6,451 nucleotides of DNA, taken from assembly GCA_964613745.1 (NCBI GenBank), contig CAZTJA010000137.1, forward strand, positions 1 through 6,451. Reading direction: 5' to 3'. Position numbers and translations under genes: made by a program. Position 1 is the stretch's first letter. Each line of letters opens with the position of its first letter. This document shows positions 1 to 6,025 of the stretch, piece after piece. Origin of the DNA: CAZTJA01 sp964613745. GTDB taxonomy: Bacteria; Desulfobacterota; Desulfomonilia; Desulfomonilales; Desulfomonilaceae. The notes below the pieces were generated by a model. It worked only from the letters and a program-made list of their open reading frames with translations, ran no database searches and was not told the DNA's origin.

Positions 1-437
1 TAAGAAAGGAAGAAGAACAAAATAGCCGCCGGACGAAATGGGGTTGGTGGCTACTAAGACTCTGGTTCGGAACGTTATGTGCCAGTGTATTGGGAAATTG
101 GTGCATCACAGGGGTAATGTTGCTAGTTATGCCTAAAGCTATAGAACCTTCATCTTCTATCGTTATATTTGTTTTGTATCAATTTATGATTCTTGCCTTT
201 GCTATCGGTGCTGCAACCCTATTGCTGAACTGTTCAAGAAGTGTCAGAGAAGATAAAGTGTACCGTTTCCTGTCGTTTTTTCTTTTGCCACTATTGATGA
301 TGGTAGGTCATGCCACTATAGGAATGACTTTTTCTTGGGGGACGATTGGTCTATTGTGTCCTGTGTACTTAAGCTTTATACCTTGCTTGGCAGGTGCATA
401 TATCTTATTCATACGTAAATTGAAACGGGTACAATGA
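1..437 (+). CDS. Small multi-pass membrane protein, 5'-truncated by the window edge
   Basis: I do not recognise this family. The frame is open from the first complete codon (position 3) to a TGA at 435-437, giving 144 visible residues, so the gene very probably starts to the left of the window. A TTG at 90 is the first conventional start inside the window, but it falls within a hydrophobic stretch and would remove a basic, Trp-rich segment that looks like a genuine N-terminal flank (Arg/Lys-rich residues 1-12, then WGWWLLRLWF). Four membrane helices are apparent at about residues 17-43, 53-76, 88-109 and 113-137, ending in a short basic tail (RKLKRVQ). There is no signal peptide or catalytic motif. 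The next gene also has four helices and may be a distant paralogue. A small inner-membrane protein beside likely immunity genes could be an immunity protein against a membrane-active toxin, but that is inference only. Confidence 0.7.
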   Translation, partial: RKEEEQNSRRTKWGWWLLRLWFGTLCASVLGNWCITGVMLLVMPKAIEPSSSIVIFVLYQFMILAFAIGAATLLLNCSRSVREDKVYRFLSFFLLPLLMMVGHATIGMTFSWGTIGLLCPVYLSFIPCLAGAYILFIRKLKRVQ

Positions 438-455
438 AGCGAAAATACTACATAG

Positions 456-473
456 CCAATACATACTTATTGG
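456..473 (+). other. Small inverted repeat downstream of the first gene
   Basis: CCAATA (456-461) and TATTGG (468-473) form a perfect 6-bp stem with a 6-base loop, 19 bases after the stop of the first gene. A second TATTGG at 489-494 could compete for the same left arm. A-rich sequence rather than a T-run follows, so it is not a convincing intrinsic terminator. It could stabilise an mRNA end or be chance. Confidence 0.25.
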
Positions 474-495
474 AAAACTAAAAATAAATATTGGT

Positions 496-557
496 AACAA
501 TCATCTTAACGGCTAAATGCAGTTAGTTGAAACCCATTATTAACAATAGCGAAATGA
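496..557 (+). repeat. Degenerate 60-bp repeat, copy 1 (intergenic, with wobble-paired hairpin)
   Basis: This segment aligns with 999-1057. The first 34 columns (496-529 versus 999-1032) match at 28 positions, and all six differences are T here against C in the other copy. After a one-base gap, 530-546 match 1034-1050 at 13 of 17. CGGCTAA (510-516) and TTAGTTG (523-529) can still form a 7-bp RNA stem because two G-C pairs of the other copy are replaced by G-U pairs. Read in the frame of the upstream gene, it spells QSS-stop-RLNAVS-stop, against QSPQRLNAVSR in the downstream gene. This is consistent with a decayed coding tail. Confidence 0.6.
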
Positions 558-1057
558 ATAAAACAGTCCAATCTATACTGCCATTGACAGCTTTCAGTTT
601 TTTACTGATAGCGATAACACTGTTTTGTGGCGGTTTAGGTTTTGGGCGGCTGTTCGGAATATATGGTGTGATGGAGTATGGCTTTTTAGGAATGCTGATG
701 GTTATGGATATATGGATAATCTACAAGGTTTATAAGCTATATTTTAGTCAGCCTAAAGTTATCATATTATTGCTGGGTTTGGAATGTTGCTCTATTGTTT
801 TGTGGCTCGGTTTTGTCTGTTTAGACCAAAACCTATTCGATTGGCAAATTACAAACCTCTTATTGCAAGCTGTCGGTTTAGACGGCATGGTAGGAGATGA
901 ACGGGGCTTGAATATACTTGCAGTCTTATGTGGCATTATCTATCCGCTTATTGGGACAGGTTGCTTATTCATCGGATTGAGATTTATACCGTGCAGACAA
1001 CAATCACCCCAACGGCTAAACGCAGTTAGCCGCGAACCCATTAGCAACACTAAATGA
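554..1057 (+). CDS. Small four-helix membrane protein of unknown function
   Basis: I do not recognise this family. The ATG at 554 gives 167 residues. A TTG at 527 would add nine residues that lie inside the repeat, so the ATG is preferred. Four membrane helices are predicted by eye at about residues 9-27, 38-58, 68-90 and 119-143. A polar loop at about 91-118 contains DQNLFDW and GMVGDERG, and a hydrophilic tail follows (about 147-167). That tail is encoded by the second copy of the 60-bp repeat, and the matching sequence downstream of the preceding gene is intergenic. Helix number and the last-helix region (CLFIGLRF here, YILFIRKL there) suggest a distant paralogue of the preceding gene, which is weak evidence. 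There is no signal peptide, enzyme motif or toxin-like feature. A membrane immunity protein is possible but unproven. Confidence 0.7.
   Translation: MNKTVQSILPLTAFSFLLIAITLFCGGLGFGRLFGIYGVMEYGFLGMLMVMDIWIIYKVYKLYFSQPKVIILLLGLECCSIVLWLGFVCLDQNLFDWQITNLLLQAVGLDGMVGDERGLNILAVLCGIIYPLIGTGCLFIGLRFIPCRQQSPQRLNAVSREPISNTK
999..1057 (+). repeat. Degenerate 60-bp repeat, copy 2 (inside the 3' end of a gene, perfect hairpin)
   Basis: This is the partner of 496-557. It contains a perfect 7-bp inverted repeat, CGGCTAA (1013-1019) and TTAGCCG (1026-1032), with the 6-base loop ACGCAG. It encodes the polar C-terminal tail of the four-helix membrane protein and ends at that gene's TGA. Only short A-rich sequence follows, with no T-run, so terminator function is doubtful. 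The two copies are 503 bp apart. Confidence 0.6.
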
Positions 1058-1109
1058 CAGCAGTAATAATGTATGAATACGATGAATAAAAATATGACTG
1101 CAAAATTAA

Positions 1110-1128
1110 AACAAACAAATAGTTTGTT
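1110..1128 (+). promoter_or_regulatory. Hairpin abutting the lipoprotein start codon
   Basis: AACAAAC (1110-1116) and GTTTGTT (1122-1128) form a perfect 7-bp stem with loop AAATA, and the right arm ends one base before the ATG at 1129. A stem covering the initiation region would be expected to lower translation when folded. The same palindrome could instead be a DNA operator. The stem is A/T-rich with two G-C pairs, so its stability is modest. The regulatory role is inferred from position only. Confidence 0.35.
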
Positions 1129-1794
1129 ATGAAAAAGAAAATAAACCTATTTGTCGCAATGCTGGCACTGATTTGTTGCGTTGGTTGCAACGAGAAACCT
1201 CAGCGGATGCCTATAATGGTTGAGCCTTGGTACAACTGTGACCCATTGACGATTCAGGTGGGTAAATTCAGCGATAGGCTCAAAAGCGACGATGCCGCAA
1301 AATTGCAGCTCGTAGCAGAGGATATTCGCACGGAAATCGACCAGACCCCCATCGAAGCCCTCTATGTGTTGGCGATTCGGCTCTACGATGTGGGGCAGAA
1401 AGAGGATGCTATCTATTGGTTCTATACGGCAGAGTTTCGTAGCGGCATCTATATGGAAATGATAGAAGAGACAGGTGGTGTGGGCGATGCGGCATTCGAA
1501 TCAAAGCAGGCACAAATCGCTTTCAGTAAAATTTTAGGAGAACCTATAAATAGCTATGCTATCGATGTGTCTGACAAATTCATCAAAATCCTCGAAACAG
1601 TGGACGAAGAGGGCGTTAAGAGCGGTTACATCGGATTGGCTTACCCTAAACTAAGCTTCAAACCAGAAACGATGCAGGCTGAAATAGTCAAAGAGGTAGC
1701 TGTGGAATCGACAAAACTGCGGCAGTTTATTATCGACAATCGGGAGAGAATAGAACATGTCCGCAAAGAGAACGAAACAGACGAAAAAAATTGA
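1129..1794 (+). CDS. Lipoprotein with a TPR-like helical segment
   Basis: This 221-residue protein has a clear lipoprotein signal: a basic start (MKKK), a hydrophobic core at residues 5-18 and a lipobox-like CVGC ending at Cys20. Cys16 and Cys17 lie inside the core. The mature protein begins CNEKP, so it should be lipid-anchored in the envelope, with inner or outer membrane unresolved. Residues about 72-105 (PIEALYVLAIRLYDVGQ, then EDAIYWFYTAEFRS) look like a TPR- or Sel1-type helix pair. The rest is helical and charged, ending in a highly polar tail. No catalytic motif is seen. The ATG at 1129 is chosen because it places the signal correctly. A later Sel1-repeat gene in the same array supports an envelope role. 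It could be a scaffold, or an immunity protein placed to meet an incoming effector; neither is shown. The stop follows a run of seven A's, and losing one A would extend the protein by ten residues past Lys220. Confidence 0.85.
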   Translation: MKKKINLFVAMLALICCVGCNEKPQRMPIMVEPWYNCDPLTIQVGKFSDRLKSDDAAKLQLVAEDIRTEIDQTPIEALYVLAIRLYDVGQKEDAIYWFYTAEFRSGIYMEMIEETGGVGDAAFESKQAQIAFSKILGEPINSYAIDVSDKFIKILETVDEEGVKSGYIGLAYPKLSFKPETMQAEIVKEVAVESTKLRQFIIDNRERIEHVRKENETDEKN

Positions 1795-1878
1795 TTTAGA
1801 CGAAAAATATGAAATTTAAAACAGGGCGAGGCGATAAAGAGATATATAGTTTTTGACACTTTTAGAGATTAGAAACAG

Positions 1879-2454
1879 GTGGATAGATATTTTAAGCCAA
1901 TATTATTTATTCATATAACAGCACTGATAAGCGGAGCTGTTATACTGTTTACCATCCCAACGGAAGATAAACTTTGTTGGAATATGGGACATTTTATAGC
2001 GTGGGTTACTTTTTTGACGGCTATCGTTGTGAGTTGTTCGATTCCGCAACATATTAAGTTCCGCAGAGCCATAAAAGGGTATTTAATTGCGTTTTGGATG
2101 CTGCCGATTATCGCTTTATGCTGTATGGGGTTTTATGCTCCCTATTTTCCCTATTTGTTAAAAGGCACATTTATCCCGACGGCAAAAGTGATAGAGAATG
2201 AGAAATACATATTGCGTGAAGCTCCGTTCGATATTCGGATGCGTGGAAATTGTTTGTATTTAAAAAGAGGAGTGCTGGAGGTGTATCAGGGCGATACGGG
2301 TCAGAAAGAGCAAGATGATGAAAATACATACATAGACCCTATGGCTGTGCCTGCCCATATACAACCTGTGTCGTTGGATGTTTCACCCGAAAGAGATTGT
2401 GTTACAATAGTTTGTACGGACACCATATTAACTTACAAAATAATAAAAATGTGA
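1879..2454 (+). CDS. Three-helix membrane protein with soluble C-terminal domain
   Basis: I do not recognise this family. The 191-residue protein starts at GTG 1879. An in-frame TAG at 1870-1872 rules out a start further upstream, and the next in-frame ATG (residue 36) would delete the first helix. Membrane helices lie at about residues 7-27, 36-54 and 66-94. The basic loop between helices 2 and 3 (HIKFRRAIK, 58-66) favours the cytoplasm there, which would place the C-terminal part (95-191) outside the cytoplasm. That part looks beta-rich (CLYLKRGVLEVYQ, PVSLDV, CVTIVCTDTILTYKI) with an acidic stretch at 143-150. No enzyme motif is visible. The stop lies eight bases before the Sel1-repeat gene, indicating co-transcription and perhaps translational coupling. 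Confidence 0.8.
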   Translation: MDRYFKPILFIHITALISGAVILFTIPTEDKLCWNMGHFIAWVTFLTAIVVSCSIPQHIKFRRAIKGYLIAFWMLPIIALCCMGFYAPYFPYLLKGTFIPTAKVIENEKYILREAPFDIRMRGNCLYLKRGVLEVYQGDTGQKEQDDENTYIDPMAVPAHIQPVSLDVSPERDCVTIVCTDTILTYKIIKM

Positions 2455-2462
2455 TAGAACTT

Positions 2463-3368
2463 ATGAAGAGATTAACAACACTACTGCTTTGTGGATTTGT
2501 GGCAATATCGGCTGCCACTGCACAAGAAATTAAAACGCTCAGCCCGGAATATGAACAGAATTATCGGGAAACCGTCGAGCGTATTACGCAACGATTAGAG
2601 GCGGCAATGGCTAAATTAGAGGCTGGAGACTCTACCGCTCTTGCCGAAGTCGCATCGCTCGAATCGAGTATGGCGTTTGTCATTATTCAATCAAAAGAGG
2701 ATTACCAGAGTGCTCTGCCTTGGGTGCGTCGCTGCATTGCACGCAATGCCGATACATCTAATCCTGCATTTAAATCAGACATCGCTAAGGCATATATGAT
2801 GATGTCGATTTACTATAACTGTGGGTTGGCAGGCATAGAGAAAGATTCGATTAAAACCTTCGAATGGTATGAAAAGGCAGCCCACATGGGCGACCCACAG
2901 GGAATGTTTGAGTTGGGATTGGCTTATCACTATGGAGAGGTGGTTGCCGCCGATGAGAAAAAGGCATTTGAGTGGTGGTTGGCTTCGGCAAATAATGACT
3001 TTTATGACGCATATCGCAATGTGGCAATCGCATACTATTTTGGCAGCGGTGTAAAACGCAATTACGCTGAGGCAATCAAGTGGTCAGAGAAGGGAGTGGA
3101 TGCTGACGACGGATATTGTGCCCTGATGCTCGGCATTGCATACTACAAAGGTCAAGGCGTAAAACGTGACTATGACAAAGCGTTCGGATTCTTCAATCTG
3201 TCCGTTAGACAAGGTGAGCCGAGTGCCAATCAAGCCCTTGCGGAGTGCTATTACTATGGTCGTGGCGTGAAACGTGACTATGAACAGGCAAAGGAGTGGT
3301 GTCAGCGAGGCGTGGTATTAGAAGACGAAGAGGCGGTGAAATTTATGAAAAAGCTGAAAAACAAATAA
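2463..3368 (+). CDS. Exported Sel1-like repeat protein
   Basis: This 301-residue protein consists of tandem Sel1-like repeats, a TPR-related helical fold that usually mediates protein-protein contacts. The ATG at 2463 is chosen because it opens a type I signal peptide (MKRLTTLLLC, core to about residue 17, likely cleavage after ATA at 18-20). Starting further upstream would bury that signal. A charged helical region at about 25-75 precedes the repeats. Repeats are recognisable at about 109-143, 144-180, 181-216, 217-252 and 253-290, with typical elements: LGLAYHYGEV, AYYFGSGVKRNYAEA, LGIAYYKGQGVKRDYDKA and CYYYGRGVKRDYEQA. The last three are strictly periodic at 36 residues. The protein is presumably periplasmic or envelope-associated. 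Sel1 proteins are frequent near secretion and polymorphic-toxin loci, but their exact job varies. It sits 8 bases after the preceding gene and 3 bases before the next possible start, so it is probably in an operon. Confidence 0.9.
   Translation: MKRLTTLLLCGFVAISAATAQEIKTLSPEYEQNYRETVERITQRLEAAMAKLEAGDSTALAEVASLESSMAFVIIQSKEDYQSALPWVRRCIARNADTSNPAFKSDIAKAYMMMSIYYNCGLAGIEKDSIKTFEWYEKAAHMGDPQGMFELGLAYHYGEVVAADEKKAFEWWLASANNDFYDAYRNVAIAYYFGSGVKRNYAEAIKWSEKGVDADDGYCALMLGIAYYKGQGVKRDYDKAFGFFNLSVRQGEPSANQALAECYYYGRGVKRDYEQAKEWCQRGVVLEDEEAVKFMKKLKNK
3048..3288 (+). repeat. 108-bp periodic repeat within the Sel1 gene
   Basis: The block encoding G-V-K-R-(N/D)-Y recurs at 3048, 3156 and 3264, exactly 108 bp apart, and the second and third copies are nearly identical (GGCGTAAAACGTGACTATGA against GGCGTGAAACGTGACTATGA). 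This is the DNA trace of the 36-residue Sel1 repeats and suggests that the last two units duplicated more recently than the first. Confidence 0.8.
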
Positions 3369-3371
3369 CCG

Positions 3372-4478
3372 ATGGCTCGAATATCAACCGTTTTAGTCTC
3401 CCTGTGTATGCTCTGTTCCTATTCGGTGAATAGAGTAAAGTTTCTTTTGGTTTTCCTCTTTTGCCTGATAGGTGCGAGAGAGGTTGTGGCACAGAGCGAT
3501 TCCGTGCGGTATGAGTCGGCTCTCTCGAATATGGACGGAGTGGAGTGCTCCATCACCATCGACCCCAAACGTCCCCGACAGGGCGAACGGTTTGAGGTGG
3601 TGCTTACCTGCAATCGAAAACCGGACAGCGCACGCCCCACAGTCACGCTGAATGGGCAGGTGATGGAATCGGGCGGATACCACTATTCGGCAATAAATAG
3701 CGACGAAACATATAAGTTTATCTATGTCGCACGAGAGGGAGCGGAAAGCGGAAACTATACCCTATCGGTGAAAGAACTTGCCTTTGGTGGCACTTCTTAC
3801 CCTCTTCCCGATGCCGAGCTGGAAGTAACAGGTGGCAGAACGCATAGCCCGACTGGTGGCGATACACCCTCTATATGGGTATGGCTCGTCATAGCCGGAG
3901 TTTATATGCTACTGGTCTATCTCGGTTTATGGTTGCGATTTCGCAAGGAGGTGACGCAAACAATGGCAGAGTTTGTTCTTAAGTATCGTCGGCTCAATCT
4001 AAATACAAGTTGTGCATATACGCACTACGGCTTTCCGCTTACCATATTGATAATTCCTTTTATTTTTGTGGGCGTCAGCCTCTATGAATACGCTGCGGGT
4101 GTCGAGATGTCACTCTCTGTATTATTTTGGTTCGGAGCACTTCCCTTGCTGCTTGCCTATATCAGTTATCGCCGTCAGCGTGCCAAGCTCTATTTCGAGC
4201 CGATAGCCACTACACTGACAATGGAGCAGATTCAGCAAATCGTTGTCGAGATTGCCAATCGCAACAACTGGATACTCGACCACGTTGGCGAGGATTGCAT
4301 AGCGGCACACACCATTCGCCGTTTTCCGAGCCTCTCATGGGGCGAGCAGGTGTTTGTGGTGTTCGACAAAGATAGGGTGTGGATAAATAGCGTAAACGAC
4401 CTCAATAAAAAAAGCGTTGCGTGTTCGTTTGGCTACCCCAAAAGGAATATTCGCCTGCTTAAAGAGGTAATAAAATGA
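3372..4478 (+). CDS. Membrane protein with BatD-like extracytoplasmic domain and cytoplasmic SWGE domain
   Basis: The longest form has 368 residues from ATG 3372, three bases after the preceding stop. ATG 3408 or GTG 3426 would instead open a better signal peptide: short basic start (NRVK), core FLLVFLFCLIG, cleavage near VVA/QS at about 40. Residues about 57-153 look like an Ig-type domain resembling the N-terminal part of BatD, the Bacteroidota aerotolerance protein: RPRQGERFEVVLTCN, then a TLNGQ strand, a YHYSA strand and GNYTLSV. A Gly/Thr/Pro linker leads to a helix at 167-188. Two more helices lie at about 221-240 and 247-265, followed by a cytoplasmic domain (about 280-368) with W300, the SWGEQVFVVF strand at 322-331 and VWINS. 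That pattern occurs in small alpha/beta domains attached to membrane proteins. I infer an envelope sensor or adaptor. The role is unknown, and there is no metal-binding or catalytic motif. It is not a full BatD, and no MoxR or von Willebrand partner is in view. Confidence 0.8.
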   Translation: MARISTVLVSLCMLCSYSVNRVKFLLVFLFCLIGAREVVAQSDSVRYESALSNMDGVECSITIDPKRPRQGERFEVVLTCNRKPDSARPTVTLNGQVMESGGYHYSAINSDETYKFIYVAREGAESGNYTLSVKELAFGGTSYPLPDAELEVTGGRTHSPTGGDTPSIWVWLVIAGVYMLLVYLGLWLRFRKEVTQTMAEFVLKYRRLNLNTSCAYTHYGFPLTILIIPFIFVGVSLYEYAAGVEMSLSVLFWFGALPLLLAYISYRRQRAKLYFEPIATTLTMEQIQQIVVEIANRNNWILDHVGEDCIAAHTIRRFPSLSWGEQVFVVFDKDRVWINSVNDLNKKSVACSFGYPKRNIRLLKEVIK

Positions 4479-4500
4479 ACTAACTAAAAATAAAATAATT

Positions 4501-4767
4501 ATGGAAACAGAAAAAGAGATTAGCACGGTAATCTTCAAAGATTACGGAGGATTGGTACTTATCGGATTGGGCATTATATTACTCTATGGAGCCGTTCGCC
4601 GCTGTAAATGGGCAATGGATATGACAGGGCAACGCACCGGCAGATTCAATCCCCTTTTACTATTATACGATTTGTTCGGCGATAAAGGGTTACGCATAGG
4701 TCTGATTATTATATCAATCATCATTATCCTCGCCGGTGTAGGGTTGATGATTGCAGTGAGCCGCTAA
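4501..4767 (+). CDS. Imm17-like two-helix membrane immunity protein
   Basis: This 88-residue protein has two membrane helices (about 17-32 and 65-86) joined by a cytoplasmic-type loop. Its layout recalls Imm17, a short two-helix family predicted as immunity in polymorphic toxin systems: a Gly-rich first helix (GLVLIGLGIILLYGA), a conserved-looking Trp (W37), then FGDKGLRI (59-66) leading into the last helix. The usual family motif as I remember it is FGRKG.RI, so the match is good but not exact. The N-terminus is somewhat extended (METEKEISTVIFKDY) and the loop is longer than typical. The ATG at 4501 follows an A-rich leader with no strong Shine-Dalgarno site, and the preceding stop is 22 bases upstream. 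No cognate toxin is in the window. It would act in the inner membrane, and which toxin it blocks cannot be told. Confidence 0.65.
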   Translation: METEKEISTVIFKDYGGLVLIGLGIILLYGAVRRCKWAMDMTGQRTGRFNPLLLLYDLFGDKGLRIGLIIISIIIILAGVGLMIAVSR

Positions 4768-4860
4768 TGCGAGAACTTATGTTCAAGTTAGAAATGCAAA
4801 TAAAATGTGAAGACTGCAATAATTTGTTTGAATTAACAAAATAGCAAGAATGTATTGAAT

Positions 4861-5952
4861 ATGAATAATTTGGAAATCCTTAAACAGCAGGCGATAATTT
4901 CGATTCAAGAAAGTCCAAAAGGATACTTGGATTTTGCTTTGAGAAAAGAAATATTATCTCACTATGATGGGGCGCAACTGTCATTTATTATTTTAAACAC
5001 TCTGGCTATAAACAAAGAGGTTTGGGATAAACTCTGCCCTAAAGATGATACATTTGACAATGCTTTAAAACACTCTCTTGATTATACAAGAAGAAAAATA
5101 AGCGAATCAGAGTTACGTATTTTTATTAATCGTCTGAGATCAGAAGTTGAGAATCGAATAAATAGTGGTCTTTTTTCTGAAGGCTATATATTACAATCCA
5201 TAGAAAGATTGTGCCAAGAACAACTTAGTGATTGTTTCGTTCCTGAAGAAGACGAACTTACTTGGGATTCAGACCCAGAGTTGTGGAGTGCCCTTTTTAT
5301 AGGTTCATTACCCTTTAGTGGTGGAGAAGATGATATTATGAATATCAACCGTAGTTTAAATGAAAAGTATTGGCTATATTTCATAAATAGTTTAACTAAA
5401 ATAAATATTTTTGATTACGAATTTACTTATTATGCGACAACTCTTTCAGTAGGCTCATCTGTTACTCGTGTGCAAGTTCAACAGTACAATACTAATGAAC
5501 ATGTAATGAGAAGTGTAGACTTTTTAACAACTAAAATTGTTGAATTTAAAAAAACAAATGGATGGAAGGAAGTTGATCTTAATTTCTATGTCGTTAATGG
5601 AGCAAAATCCGTTGAGGCGTTTAGCGATAAAGGAAAAGTGGATACAGTTGATTTAGCTGTATTCTGTGATGAACAAACAATACCAAAAGTATTTCTTGAA
5701 ATGCGAAAAGATATGTATGCTATTTTTCCTGAAGAAGGTGCTTGGTATAATGTTAAGTTAGTAGTAAATGAAGACGATAATTATTCAATCTCATTTGACT
5801 ATGATTCTAAAAGCGAATATTTTGAAGATTGGACAGAGCCAATAGAATTTAAAGAAGATTTTGACATGTTTCCCCGCTCTGAAGAATACACTCCTGAGTG
5901 GTTAAAAAAGATACTGTTGAAATATAGTAAAGGTAAACGAACTAATCGGTAG
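4861..5952 (+). CDS. Two-domain immunity protein: Imm5-like plus YezG/DUF600-like
   Basis: The 363-residue protein starts at ATG 4861; TTG 4855 would add only two residues. It has no signal peptide or membrane helix, so it should be cytoplasmic. The N-terminal part (1 to about 182) follows the Imm5 pattern: helical, LRKEI (27-31), WDKLCPKDDTFDNAL (55-69), YTRRKISESELR (75-86), then an aromatic/Gly stretch WSALFIGSLPFSGG (142-155) and a closing helix with KYWLYFI. The C-terminal part (about 213-352) resembles the YezG/DUF600-type immunity fold: a strand around 240-270, FLEMRKDMY (278-286), GAWYNVKLVV (293-302), YSISFDYD (308-315) and the tail FPRSEEYTPEWLKK (337-350). Both are antitoxin families of polymorphic toxins, so this looks like a polyimmunity fusion able to neutralise two toxins. 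Composition is far more AT-rich than the envelope genes upstream, consistent with separate acquisition. Family assignments rest on remembered motifs. Confidence 0.7.
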   Translation: MNNLEILKQQAIISIQESPKGYLDFALRKEILSHYDGAQLSFIILNTLAINKEVWDKLCPKDDTFDNALKHSLDYTRRKISESELRIFINRLRSEVENRINSGLFSEGYILQSIERLCQEQLSDCFVPEEDELTWDSDPELWSALFIGSLPFSGGEDDIMNINRSLNEKYWLYFINSLTKINIFDYEFTYYATTLSVGSSVTRVQVQQYNTNEHVMRSVDFLTTKIVEFKKTNGWKEVDLNFYVVNGAKSVEAFSDKGKVDTVDLAVFCDEQTIPKVFLEMRKDMYAIFPEEGAWYNVKLVVNEDDNYSISFDYDSKSEYFEDWTEPIEFKEDFDMFPRSEEYTPEWLKKILLKYSKGKRTNR

Positions 5953-6025
5953 GTTGGTTTAATATGAAGGAATGTATTGTGTATTTGTCTTAATAGCATT
6001 GTAATTCTTTGAAAAATATAAAAGT

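Noticed and set aside
748..936. Minus-strand and alternative-frame open frames across the window (for example 748-936, 3393-3683, 4127-4375)
   Set aside because: Each lies inside a better-supported plus-strand gene, with low-complexity or unnatural composition and no recognisable domain or leader.
496..1057. The repeats as integron attC sites with the 500-bp unit as a gene cassette
   Set aside because: One small gene per repeat is suggestive, but the expected 7-base boxes are not met (CCCCAAC and GTTAGCC break the purine/pyrimidine pattern), the stem has a 6-base loop without attC extrahelical structure, and no integron integrase or third copy is visible.
1119..1126. TAGTTTG, and similar TAATTTG near 4820 and TAATTCTTTG near 6002, as Bacteroidota -7 elements
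   Set aside because: Spacing within the TAnnTTTG motif is off in each case, and no TTTG lies at the right distance upstream. The first would also force a nearly leaderless transcript.
1853..1858. TTGACA as a -35 promoter box before the three-helix gene
   Set aside because: A matching -10 element would fall inside the coding start, and Bacteroidota promoters use a TTTG / TAnnTTTG pattern instead.
4773..4789. Inverted repeat AACTT/AAGTT after the Imm17-like gene as a terminator
   Set aside because: The stem is only five bases and A/T-rich, and no T-run follows.
4861..5952. The long last complete gene as a toxin
   Set aside because: No nuclease, deaminase, peptidase or pore-forming motif or secretion signal is seen, and both halves instead fit immunity patterns.
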